A program made the position numbers and the translations under genes. A DNA stretch of 8,774 bases, from assembly GCA_029549705.1 (NCBI GenBank), contig JAKPIR010000013.1, positions 1-8,774 on the forward strand, read 5' to 3'. Below the pieces are notes generated by a model. The model ran no database searches. It was not told the origin of the DNA and worked only from the letters and a program-made list of their open reading frames with translations. Shown here piece after piece: positions 1 through 7,109 of this stretch (its first letter is position 1; every line of letters starts with the position of its first letter). The DNA is from Pseudomonadota bacterium. GTDB taxonomy: Bacteria; Pseudomonadota; Gammaproteobacteria; Burkholderiales; Methylophilaceae.

Positions 1-2174
1 GTACCCATCGTTGCCCCCTGGCCAATATAGGCACCACCCAGTGGATCAGCATAATATTTGTCGAACACATTTTCGACGCCAAAGTCTACGCGCGCGCGCG
101 GCCACTCGTAACTTGAATAAAGGTTCAGCAGGCTGTAACCTGCTGTTTTCAACTCTTTACGCACTGCCTGCACGTTATCTTTGCTACCTACAAATTTTGC
201 TTGAATAATATTCTTCCAGCCGCCAAGCTTATGCTCCAGCGCTAATTTTGCGTTAAGGGGCATGATGTTGTACAAATCATCACCCGTATCACGATTTTTT
301 CCGCGTACATAGTTCAAAGTGCCAGATGCAGCTAAGCTACCCAAACCGCTACCATTTGACAACGCTACCTTACCTGAAACATCAACGCCATACAGACTGG
401 CTGATTGATTATCTAAGCTTAAATTAGCAAAGCCATCGGTTCTGGCCATGCACATCTTGCCAACTTTGCTACATGGAACCGCGTCAATATAGTCATCAAC
501 ATACGTGAAATATGGTGTTACTTTTAAACTCCAATCTTGTTGTGCAGCATCATTCCAATGTGCGGTTGCACTTAAGGTGTGCGCAGTTTCAGGCTTTAAA
601 TTCAAATTACCCACATAGCCATTACCATCACCATATAGATTATTCATATTCATCACCATCGTGTTGTTATTTGCCCAAGCAAATCGTTCATATACATTAG
701 GCGAACGTGTTTTTATGGCGTAGCCTGCTTCAAAGGTTTTATTTGCATCAGGGGTGAATCGCGCCAAGGCGCTAACATCAATATTGTGATCTGTGTTAGA
801 ACGGTCAGCCGCATTGAAGGCACCTGGAATCGTTGCCGGGTTGGTCGGGTCACCGTAATTCATCATGCCAGCAGCGTTGTTATACCCTTGTATCTTGCCT
901 GCATTCATCTTCACTGAACTACTTCTTAATCCAAACTGCGTTAACCATTGGTCGCTCCATTGTGAGTCCCACTCAGCAAATACGTCGTAACGGTCACGCT
1001 CACCGTTATTGATGTTCCAAAAAGTGTTTGGTCCCATCATGGTTGCCATCATCAAACCTTGCGGTGAGGCTCTCCAGTAATCATCTAAACGATAGCGCTG
1101 ATATTCTGCGCCTAAACTTAAAGTATCAAGTTGAGATAGCTTTACTTCACCTTTCACATTAACCCCCGTGGTTTTACCTAACGTATCCATCGGCATGCCA
1201 GATGCGGCTGGCATGCCCATCATACCGCCATAGATAAATTGCTTATCATCACCGAACTGCATGCTATGGCGCGTTTTCTCTTGGTAGGCGCGTGCTTCTA
1301 GCCTGCCCCAGTCGTATTGACCGTTGTAGCTTAAATTAAATTGCTTGCTATCATTGCCTGTCATGTCCATGCGCTGATTGGCATACCCTTGATAGGGAAT
1401 ATCCTGTAGACCAAATTTTAGTTCTACCAAGTGATTATCATGTTTCACACCAAAAGCTAATGCATGGTTACGAGATTTATAATAACTAGAGCCTACTTCA
1501 TCGCCTGCGATAATATGGTTAAGCTTATTCATAGCAGCAGGCCCAGTAGGTTTAAAATTGCCACCGGCAGTGTAATTGTTGGCTTCAACCGTTGAGCCCG
1601 TATAGCGCATATACACTTTTTCATTGGCCACACTGGTAGATAAATTCACGCCGCGCGCATCATTATTGCTACGGTAAAATGTACCTAGCGTAGATTGAAT
1701 CAATAAATCTTGGCCATCTTTAGCGAACACTGGCGTGGCCGAATTCACTAATATCGCCCCGGCAATGCTATCCCCTCCAACGCTCACAGGTGTGATGCCT
1801 GCAAATACCTTGATATTCTCTACGTTACTTGGGTCTATATACGAAAGTGGAGGATTCATATGATTCGCACAGCTTGAAATCAAATCCATGCCGTCAACTT
1901 TGATGCGTAAATGGTCATCGGCCAACCCATGAATAGCAGGTAGACTCGACACACCGCCTGCACGATACAAGCTTAGGCCGGGTTCATCCTCAAGTAGTGA
2001 GGCAGTATCGCTGGTGCTAAGCGCTGACGCGCTATTTTCTTGCAGTTTTTCAGCGCGCACTTCTACACTTGGTAAAATTAAGTCCTCTGCCCATGCAACA
2101 CTTGAAACTACAGTCAGCACACATGGTGCTAAAATGCTCGATAAAATATTTCGCTTAAGTTTTAAATGCTGCAT
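1..2174 (-). CDS. TonB-dependent outer-membrane receptor, OprC/NosA-like (probable copper receptor), C-terminus off the left edge
   Basis: I translated an uninterrupted frame of 724 codons from ATG at 2174 to the window edge. The start is supported by an in-frame stop five codons upstream and an AAGG about 10 nt before the ATG. Residues 1-29 form a signal peptide (basic start, hydrophobic core, cleavage after AWA). A TonB-box-like segment LPSVEV follows at 34-39, then a plug domain (about 45-150, including IHGLADDHLRIKVDGMD) and a beta-barrel. Typical barrel signatures are IPYQGYANQRMDM (259-271), RSPNVYERFAW (490-500), NLKPET (525-530) and ENVFDKYY near the edge. Probably only 25-30 residues are missing. 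The plug has C102-x3-M106 (CANHMNPP) and the barrel has H303-x-M305, the spacing described for the copper site of Pseudomonas OprC. Several predicted loops are methionine-rich. It should import a ligand across the outer membrane using TonB/ExbBD energy. The family is secure; copper as ligand is inferred. It is divergent from coaX. Confidence 0.93.
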   Translation of the reverse strand, partial: MQHLKLKRNILSSILAPCVLTVVSSVAWAEDLILPSVEVRAEKLQENSASALSTSDTASLLEDEPGLSLYRAGGVSSLPAIHGLADDHLRIKVDGMDLISSCANHMNPPLSYIDPSNVENIKVFAGITPVSVGGDSIAGAILVNSATPVFAKDGQDLLIQSTLGTFYRSNNDARGVNLSTSVANEKVYMRYTGSTVEANNYTAGGNFKPTGPAAMNKLNHIIAGDEVGSSYYKSRNHALAFGVKHDNHLVELKFGLQDIPYQGYANQRMDMTGNDSKQFNLSYNGQYDWGRLEARAYQEKTRHSMQFGDDKQFIYGGMMGMPAASGMPMDTLGKTTGVNVKGEVKLSQLDTLSLGAEYQRYRLDDYWRASPQGLMMATMMGPNTFWNINNGERDRYDVFAEWDSQWSDQWLTQFGLRSSSVKMNAGKIQGYNNAAGMMNYGDPTNPATIPGAFNAADRSNTDHNIDVSALARFTPDANKTFEAGYAIKTRSPNVYERFAWANNNTMVMNMNNLYGDGNGYVGNLNLKPETAHTLSATAHWNDAAQQDWSLKVTPYFTYVDDYIDAVPCSKVGKMCMARTDGFANLSLDNQSASLYGVDVSGKVALSNGSGLGSLAASGTLNYVRGKNRDTGDDLYNIMPLNAKLALEHKLGGWKNIIQAKFVGSKDNVQAVRKELKTAGYSLLNLYSSYEWPRARVDFGVENVFDKYYADPLGGAYIGQGATMG

Positions 2175-2180
2175 GATGTT

Positions 2181-2224
2181 GTTACCTTATTAGTAAAATG
2201 GGTATTTTACCTTTTACGGGTAAC
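2181..2224. repeat. Nested inverted repeats, candidate operator or leader hairpin
   Basis: The inner dyad is GTAAAAT (2193-2199), spacer GGGT, ATTTTAC (2204-2210), a perfect 7-bp repeat. Around it lies a second perfect pair, GTTACC (2181-2186) and GGTAAC (2219-2224), whose centre is only 1 bp away. On the receptor strand the proximal outer arm overlaps the AAGG Shine-Dalgarno. The structure could be a binding site for a dimeric metal-responsive regulator. If transcription starts further upstream, it could instead be an RNA hairpin covering the ribosome-binding site. I do not recognise a known Fur, Zur or CueR consensus. Confidence 0.45.
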
Positions 2225-2232
2225 GCTGAGAA
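2193..2232 (-). promoter_or_regulatory. Candidate sigma70-type promoter of the TonB receptor gene
   Basis: On the minus strand, TTCTCA (2232-2227; 4 of 6 matches to TTGACA) is followed by a 17-bp spacer and TAAAAT (2209-2204; 5 of 6 matches to TATAAT). Transcription would begin near 2197, giving a leader of about 22 nt before the ATG at 2174. The -10 element and the presumed start site lie inside a 7-bp inverted repeat, which is the usual place for a repressor operator. This is found by eye; another promoter in this AT-rich spacer is possible. Confidence 0.4.
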
Positions 2233-2278
2233 TGTGGCAAATTGTCGCACTTAAGCCTAAAAGTCAGGTTAACTACAG

Positions 2279-3094
2279 ATGATATTCACAATTGATGCGG
2301 GCAACACCCGCACGAAATGGGCGCTGTTTGATGATGCAGGCGAAGTCGTTTGGCAGGACGCTTGCCTGAATAGAGATGTCGCTTCAGCCATATTTTTACC
2401 TGATGGGCAAAGTGCCAGCAGCACCATTATTGCCAATGTTGCAGGGAAAGACCACGCAGAAAAAACTGCAGCACAACTACAAAAGTTTCACATCCATCAG
2501 CCGCATTGGGCAAAAGCCAGTGCTGAAGCATGCGGGCTTAAAAATAGTTACGCGCAGCCAGAAACATTAGGCATTGACCGTTGGGCGGCCGTGGTTGCCG
2601 CATGGCATTTAATTCAGGCGCCGTGTGTAGTGGTCAACGCTGGCACAGCGGTAACGATTGATGCTATTTACCCGATGTCTGCGCAAAACCTCGGCTTTGG
2701 CGAATTTAAGGGCGGCCTTATTTTGCCGGGACTGCGCTTAATGCAGCAAAGTTTAGGCCAAGCCACAGCACAACTTCCTATGCTAGACGAGGCACTCACT
2801 GTTCAGAGCGGCGCTGTGCGGCAGAAAATTTTTGCGCAAAATACTGCCGATGCGATGTTTTTTGGTGCGCTGCACGCCATAGCCGGCGCCGTTACATTAA
2901 TGTCGCACACGCTCAACGCGATGTTTCGCACTTGGCCCAATGTGGTGATGAGCGGCGGCGATGCGCGTTCTATTCTTAAAAATATGACTGCGGACGTGAC
3001 AAGACAAACCATCATCGTTGATAATCTAGTGCTACAAGGTTTATATTTGCTTGAAAAAGAAGCGCAGCAACACCAAACAAGTAGCGCAAATTAA
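2279..3094 (+). CDS. coaX: Type III pantothenate kinase
   Basis: This 271-residue protein phosphorylates pantothenate to 4'-phosphopantothenate, the first step of coenzyme A synthesis, in the cytoplasm. It belongs to the ASKHA fold, unrelated to CoaA. Visible family motifs are the N-terminal phosphate loop DAGNTRTKW (6-14, with D6), GIDRW (98-102, with D100 and R101), NAGTAVTIDAI (120-130, with D128), GGLILPGL (145-152), NTADAMFFGA (188-197) and SGGDAR (225-230). Length is normal for the family and all key residues are present, so it should be active. ATG at 2279 puts the DxGNT motif immediately at the N-terminus, as expected, with a weak AGG about 10 nt upstream. Type III enzymes characteristically need a monovalent cation and are not feedback-inhibited by CoA. 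It is followed by the SPOR-like gene after 12 bp. In many betaproteobacteria coaX sits behind birA, but here the gene upstream is the divergent receptor. Confidence 0.96.
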   Translation: MIFTIDAGNTRTKWALFDDAGEVVWQDACLNRDVASAIFLPDGQSASSTIIANVAGKDHAEKTAAQLQKFHIHQPHWAKASAEACGLKNSYAQPETLGIDRWAAVVAAWHLIQAPCVVVNAGTAVTIDAIYPMSAQNLGFGEFKGGLILPGLRLMQQSLGQATAQLPMLDEALTVQSGAVRQKIFAQNTADAMFFGALHAIAGAVTLMSHTLNAMFRTWPNVVMSGGDARSILKNMTADVTRQTIIVDNLVLQGLYLLEKEAQQHQTSSAN

Positions 3095-3106
3095 GGGTTA
3101 AATGCA

Positions 3107-3781
3107 ATGAAAACAATTGCTTGGCTATTTCTATTTTTAAATATTGGCTTGCTGGTCTATTTTAACTTGGATCGCATTTTGCCACGCGCGCCCACTATAC
3201 AATTTGCAGAATTGTCGCCGGAAAAAATAAGCCTCCTCAGCGAGGCACAAATTCGTGAATTGCCAAAAATTGCCAAGCCTGCGGGGCAGGCTGTCGCAAA
3301 TCCTGTTATTGCAACGCCCGTAACTGCTTGTTTTGAATGGGGTACTTTCTCGCTTTCTGGTGTGAACAAAGTTAAAGACGCCTTAGAAAAACTTGCAATC
3401 GAACCCGTGATTAACGAACTTAACGCCCAAAGCAAAAAGCGGTTTTGGGTGTTTGTACCGCCATTCAAATCCGCCGAAATAGCACAAAAGCAAGCGGCCG
3501 AATTTCACGCATTAGGGATTAAAGACTTATTTGTAGTGCAAACGCCCCAATGGAAAAATGCGATTTCTTTTGGCCTATTTGAAGATGAAACACTGGCGCA
3601 ATCGTTATTGAGCACCTTAAAAGCCAAAGGCATTAAAAATGTGCAGAAATCACTTTGGAAGCAAGAAAAAGGCGATGCCACATTAGCACTCAATCAACTT
3701 TCACCGTCACAAGTAGCTTCACTTAAAAACTTGGAGAGCGATTTTCCTGAGGCAAATCTTAAGAAAGTTGCGTGCCAATAA
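3107..3781 (+). CDS. Single-pass membrane protein with SPOR-like periplasmic domain
   Basis: The protein has 224 residues. Residues 2-20 are a hydrophobic helix (WLFLFLNIGLLVYF), most likely an uncleaved inner-membrane anchor with the rest in the periplasm. A low-complexity linker (about 27-72) leads to a region at about 75-185 that resembles a SPOR domain. It starts at CFEWGTFS (75-82), continues through RFWVFVPPFKS (112-122) and FGLFEDE (155-161), and ends with the strand/helix pattern of a second repeat. SPOR domains bind denuded septal peptidoglycan, so a role in the cell envelope or division is inferred only. The start ATG at 3107 has AAGGG (3093-3097) 9 nt upstream, overlapping the coaX stop, which suggests translational coupling. 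The only two cysteines are C75, where the domain begins, and C223, the penultimate residue. The pairing with coaX recurs in betaproteobacteria, but its reason is not known to me. Confidence 0.8.
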   Translation: MKTIAWLFLFLNIGLLVYFNLDRILPRAPTIQFAELSPEKISLLSEAQIRELPKIAKPAGQAVANPVIATPVTACFEWGTFSLSGVNKVKDALEKLAIEPVINELNAQSKKRFWVFVPPFKSAEIAQKQAAEFHALGIKDLFVVQTPQWKNAISFGLFEDETLAQSLLSTLKAKGIKNVQKSLWKQEKGDATLALNQLSPSQVASLKNLESDFPEANLKKVACQ

Positions 3782-3829
3782 GGCGTATGAAATATAGGTT
3801 TCAGTAGCTTATTTTTACATCAACCTTTT

Positions 3830-3880
3830 ATAATGCTCTGCAAGCCTTATAAACAAAGGCTTCCAGAGCATTATTTTTTT
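3830..3880 (+). terminator. Strong rho-independent terminator of the coaX operon
   Basis: ATAATGCTCTG (3830-3840) pairs perfectly with CAGAGCATTAT (3864-3874). Inside it, AAGCC (3842-3846) pairs with GGCTT (3858-3862), separated from the outer stem by a single C-C mismatch. The loop is 11 nt. A run of seven T follows (3874-3880). On the opposite strand the hairpin is not followed by a T run, so it should stop plus-strand transcription mainly. It begins about 50 bp after the stop codon of the SPOR-like gene. Confidence 0.92.
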
Positions 3881-3898
3881 CTCGGCGAAAATGGACAG

Positions 3899-3931
3899 AA
3901 AAATCGCCTTAAAAATAATGCGTTTTTAAGG
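3899..3931 (-). terminator. Probable terminator of the PDH operon, overlapping the last stop codon
   Basis: On the minus strand CCTTAAAAA (3931-3923) and TTTTTAAGG (3915-3907) form a perfect 9-bp inverted repeat with a 7-nt loop, followed by CGA and five T (3903-3899). The TAA stop of the FAD oxidoreductase gene (3928-3926) lies within the first arm. The stem is AT-rich, so it is weaker than the facing terminator. The large hairpin at 3830-3874 would also be transcribed from this side and could protect the 3' end. Confidence 0.55.
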
Positions 3932-5290
3932 AAAAAGTTTACCCGGATTTAAAATGTTATTCGGGTCAAAAGTGAGCTTCAGCGATTTCATGAGCGCCAT
4001 GGTGGTGGCATCAATCTCGCGCGAAACAAAAGGACGCTTGGCCATGCCCACGCCATGTTCACCCGAGAGCGTACCTTGCAGTGACAGCACGAGGCTAAAT
4101 ACTTCATCTAAACACGCATACGCACGCTTCATTTCTTCAGCGTTATCAGGGTTCACCAGCAAATTAACATGAATATTACCGTTGCCCGCATGGCCAAAAT
4201 TCACATTGCTGATTTGATATTGGCTACTCAATTTCTCTAAACCCGTGAGCAACTCAGGCAGGCGAGACACTGGCACAGCAATATCTTCATTGATTTTTTT
4301 CGGGGCGATGTCTTTAAGCAAGGGCGACAACGCTTTACGCGCGGCCCACAACGCTTTGGTGTCGTGTGCAGGCTTAGCCTCGATTAAACCGCGTACTTGG
4401 CAGGCTTGCAATATCGCTTCGGTAGCCTCAGCAACTTCTTGTTGGCTGCCGTCCACCTCGATCATCAAGTAGGCTTTGGCATTTTCAGGTAATAAGTTTT
4501 GATGGCGACTTCGAATGAGATTCAGTGCGCCGTTATCTAAAAATTCGAGCGCACTGGGCGTATAGGGTTGCGCCATAATCGCGGCAATGGCTTTGGCGCA
4601 ACTTTCAGTGTCTATAAATTCTGCCGTCAGGCCGCCTGTATGCTTGGGTAGCGGTGTGAGTTTGAGCGTGGCCTCGCAAATCACTGCCAGCGTGCCTTCA
4701 CTGCCCACCAACAAACGCGTTAAATCGTAGCCGACTACGCCCTTGCTTGTGTAACAGCCCGTTTTAATGATGTCGCCATTGCCCGTAACCGCTTTTAGGC
4801 CAAGAATATGGTCGCGCGCCACGCCGTATTTCACGGCATGCGGCCCTGCGGCACAAGTCGCAAGGTTGCCGCCGATGCTGCAATAAGCTGCACTTGACGG
4901 GTCTGGCGGCCAAAAGAAACCAACGCCTTTGATGGCATCTTGCAACGCTTGATTCAACACTCCCGGCTCAACAATCGCCATACGATTATCCGGATCAACG
5001 TGGATAATTTTGCTCATGCGCTCTAGCGACAGTACAACGCCACCCGCTTCAGGCACACTGCCACCCGCTGTGCCAGTGCCGCGGCCGCGTGGCACGACTG
5101 GCAACTTGTGAAGATTGCACAACTGAACAATGCTGGCGACTTCAGCAATATTGATTGGAAAAACGACCGCTACAGGCGCGTGATAATTGCGCGAATTATC
5201 ATAGGCATAGGCGTAACAGTCGACGGGGTCAGTAAACAGCCTATCTGCTGGCAGTAACTGTTGTAAATCGACGATTAAGCCTGAGTTCAT
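3926..5290 (-). CDS. FAD-linked D-2-hydroxy-acid dehydrogenase, GlcD/D-lactate dehydrogenase family
   Basis: This 454-residue flavoprotein is of the vanillyl-alcohol oxidase/PCMH type. The N-terminal FAD domain shows PRGRGTGTAGGSVP (67-80), PPDPSSAAYCSIGGN (128-142) and LLVGSEGTLAVI (193-204). The C-terminal oxidase domain shows NFGHAGNGNIHVN (364-376), SGEHGVGMAKRPF (409-421) and the terminal FDPNNILNPGKLFP (441-454). The family oxidises D-lactate, glycolate or D-2-hydroxyglutarate to the 2-oxo acid and passes electrons to quinone or a cytochrome. There are no glcE or glcF partners next to it, which favours a single-subunit D-lactate-type enzyme over the three-subunit glycolate oxidase. There is no signal peptide or transmembrane helix. 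The ATG at 5290 lies 6 bp after the lpdA stop without a good Shine-Dalgarno, so translation is probably coupled. Substrate is inferred: D-lactate would give pyruvate for the PDH complex encoded just upstream. Confidence 0.9.
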   Translation of the reverse strand: MNSGLIVDLQQLLPADRLFTDPVDCYAYAYDNSRNYHAPVAVVFPINIAEVASIVQLCNLHKLPVVPRGRGTGTAGGSVPEAGGVVLSLERMSKIIHVDPDNRMAIVEPGVLNQALQDAIKGVGFFWPPDPSSAAYCSIGGNLATCAAGPHAVKYGVARDHILGLKAVTGNGDIIKTGCYTSKGVVGYDLTRLLVGSEGTLAVICEATLKLTPLPKHTGGLTAEFIDTESCAKAIAAIMAQPYTPSALEFLDNGALNLIRSRHQNLLPENAKAYLMIEVDGSQQEVAEATEAILQACQVRGLIEAKPAHDTKALWAARKALSPLLKDIAPKKINEDIAVPVSRLPELLTGLEKLSSQYQISNVNFGHAGNGNIHVNLLVNPDNAEEMKRAYACLDEVFSLVLSLQGTLSGEHGVGMAKRPFVSREIDATTMALMKSLKLTFDPNNILNPGKLFP

Positions 5291-5296
5291 CTGAAA

Positions 5297-7072
5297 TTAA
5301 CGTTTTTTTGGCGGCATCATGTCAGTGATGGTGCCTTCTTTTAACTCCGCCGCAAAACACACGGTTTCAGATAATGTTGGGTGTGCGTGTATGGTGAGGC
5401 CCAAATCATGCGCATCAGCGCCCATTTCAATGGCCAGCACGGCTTCAGCCAGCAACTCACCCGCGTTTACGCCAACAATGCCTGCGCCAATCACGCGATG
5501 GGTCTCTTTATCAAAAATGAGCTTTGTAGCACCTTCTGTACGCGCAATTGAAAGTGCGCGTCCGCTTGCCGCCCATGGGAAGGAAGCTTTTTCAATTTCA
5601 ATACCTTTGGCTTTAGCCTCAGTTTCTGTTAAGCCAACCCAAGCCACTTCAGGATCCGTATAGGCAACAGAGGGGATGACACTCGCCACAAACTCCACTT
5701 TGTGTCCAGCAATCACTTCTGCCGCCACTTTGGCCTCATGCGTGGCTTTATGTGCCAGCATAGGTTGGCCCACAATGTCGCCGATGGCGAAAATATGGTT
5801 TACATTGGTGCGTTGCTGCTTATCCACATTGATAAAGCCCCACTCATTCACCGCCACACCTGCGTTTTCTGCACCGATGTTTTTGCCATTCGGTTTACGG
5901 CCAATTGACACCAGCACGCGGTCATACACCTGGATACCTTCAGGCGCATTTTCGCCTTCAAAGCTCACATGTATGCCGTCTTTTTTCGCTTCAATTTTTG
6001 ATACTTTGGTGGATAGCATAATCGCTTCAAAACGTTTTTCCATCCGCTTTTGTAGAGGGCGCACTAAATCGCGGTCACATCCCGTAATGAGGCCATCCAT
6101 AAACTCCACCACGCTGACTTTGGTGCCCAGCGCGTCGTACACTGTGCCCATTTCAAGCCCAATAATACCGCCGCCAATCACCAGCATGCGTTTTGGAATA
6201 TCGGCTAACGCCAACGCACCTGTAGAATCCATAATGCGCTCGTCTTCTGGCGCACCAGGGAACTTAGTGGCTTGTGAACCCGCCGCGATAATGGCATTTT
6301 CAAAACCAATAGTCGTGACTTTTCCATCCGCCATCATCACCGCGATTTGATGTGGGCTGGTAAATTTGCCCACGCCTTGCACTACAGTGACGCCACGCTG
6401 TTTCGCCATTGAAGCCAAGCCGCCCGTGAGTTTGCCGACCACGTCATTAGCCTTCCAGTGACGTAACTGGTCTAAATCCACTTTTGGTGCACCAAAAGAC
6501 ACACCGTGTTGCGCAGTTTCTTGCGCCTCCGTAATCACTTTCGCCGTGTGCAGCAACGCTTTGGACGGGATACAACCAACGTTTAAGCATACACCACCCA
6601 GCGTTGCGTAACGCTCAATCAAGACGACTTTTTTGCCCAAATCTGCTGCGCGAAACGCCGCCGTGTAGCCGCCCGGACCGGAACCTAGCACCACGACTTC
6701 AGTACTGATGTCATTGCTGCCTGCCGCGACCGCTGGGGTGGGCGCTGTTACTATTTTTTCAACTGATTTTTCTGCAATATTCTCAGCCGCAGGGCTAGAA
6801 GCCTTATTCTGCAAGGCTTCTGGGGCATCACTTTTTTCTCCGGCAGTTTCAAGCAATAAAATCAGCGAGTCTTTAGCGACTTTATCGCCCACTTTTACCT
6901 TTAGTTCTTTCACAACACCGGCTTGCGGCGCTGGAATATCCATGGACGCCTTGTCGGACTCCACCGTGATAAGGGAATCTTCTTTCGCAATGATGTCGCC
7001 CACTTTAACTAACACGTCAATGACATCAACACTGTCAAAATTGCCAATATCGGGGACTTTAATTTCAATCAT
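5297..7072 (-). CDS. lpdA: Dihydrolipoyl dehydrogenase (E3) with N-terminal lipoyl domain
   Basis: E3 of the pyruvate dehydrogenase complex: it reoxidises the dihydrolipoyl group of E2 with FAD and NAD+. The 591-residue protein is longer than a usual E3 (about 470) because residues 1-76 are a complete lipoyl domain. K41 in ESDKASMD is the lipoylation site. An Ala/Pro/Glu-rich linker follows (about 77-122). The catalytic part has the FAD motif GSGPGGYTAAF (130-140), the redox disulfide C162/C167 in GGVCLNVGCIPSK, the NAD motif GGGIIGLEMG (300-309), the second FAD contact FAIGDIVGQP (428-437) and the active-site His-Glu pair H564/E569 in HAHPTLSE. All catalytic residues are present. The design matches the lipoyl-E3 fusion (p64k) of Neisseria and other betaproteobacteria. 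The ATG at 7072 is 37 bp after the aceF stop, across an AT-rich spacer with only a weak ribosome-binding site. The gene lies in the PDH operon. Confidence 0.97.
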   Translation of the reverse strand: MIEIKVPDIGNFDSVDVIDVLVKVGDIIAKEDSLITVESDKASMDIPAPQAGVVKELKVKVGDKVAKDSLILLLETAGEKSDAPEALQNKASSPAAENIAEKSVEKIVTAPTPAVAAGSNDISTEVVVLGSGPGGYTAAFRAADLGKKVVLIERYATLGGVCLNVGCIPSKALLHTAKVITEAQETAQHGVSFGAPKVDLDQLRHWKANDVVGKLTGGLASMAKQRGVTVVQGVGKFTSPHQIAVMMADGKVTTIGFENAIIAAGSQATKFPGAPEDERIMDSTGALALADIPKRMLVIGGGIIGLEMGTVYDALGTKVSVVEFMDGLITGCDRDLVRPLQKRMEKRFEAIMLSTKVSKIEAKKDGIHVSFEGENAPEGIQVYDRVLVSIGRKPNGKNIGAENAGVAVNEWGFINVDKQQRTNVNHIFAIGDIVGQPMLAHKATHEAKVAAEVIAGHKVEFVASVIPSVAYTDPEVAWVGLTETEAKAKGIEIEKASFPWAASGRALSIARTEGATKLIFDKETHRVIGAGIVGVNAGELLAEAVLAIEMGADAHDLGLTIHAHPTLSETVCFAAELKEGTITDMMPPKKR

Positions 7073-7109
7073 GATTTTGCATTTCTAAATTTTTTTAAAT
7101 AATTCGCGA

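Noticed and set aside
89..100. A (CG)6 run with Z-DNA potential
   Set aside because: It encodes the Pro-Arg-Ala-Arg stretch in the receptor barrel, in frame. It is short, single and needs no other explanation.
512..700. A short His/Tyr/Ser-rich open frame on the plus strand
   Set aside because: It is antisense to the receptor barrel. The His-rich look comes from the complement of Met/Asn codons in a receptor loop.
2115..2130. Possible lipobox LAPC in the receptor signal peptide
   Set aside because: Proline before the cysteine does not fit a lipobox, the hydrophobic core continues past it, and a normal signal peptidase I site (AWA) follows.
5676..6350. A 224-codon open frame on the plus strand opposite lpdA
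   Set aside because: It lies wholly antisense to a well-supported gene with all catalytic motifs, has no recognisable domain, and its Ser/Pro/Thr-rich translation is what an antisense frame of such a gene gives.
6708..7088. A 126-codon open frame on the plus strand opposite the lipoyl domain of lpdA, with a similar one at 8233-8469 opposite the lipoyl domain of aceF
   Set aside because: The two antisense translations resemble each other only because the two lipoyl domains on the other strand are homologous.
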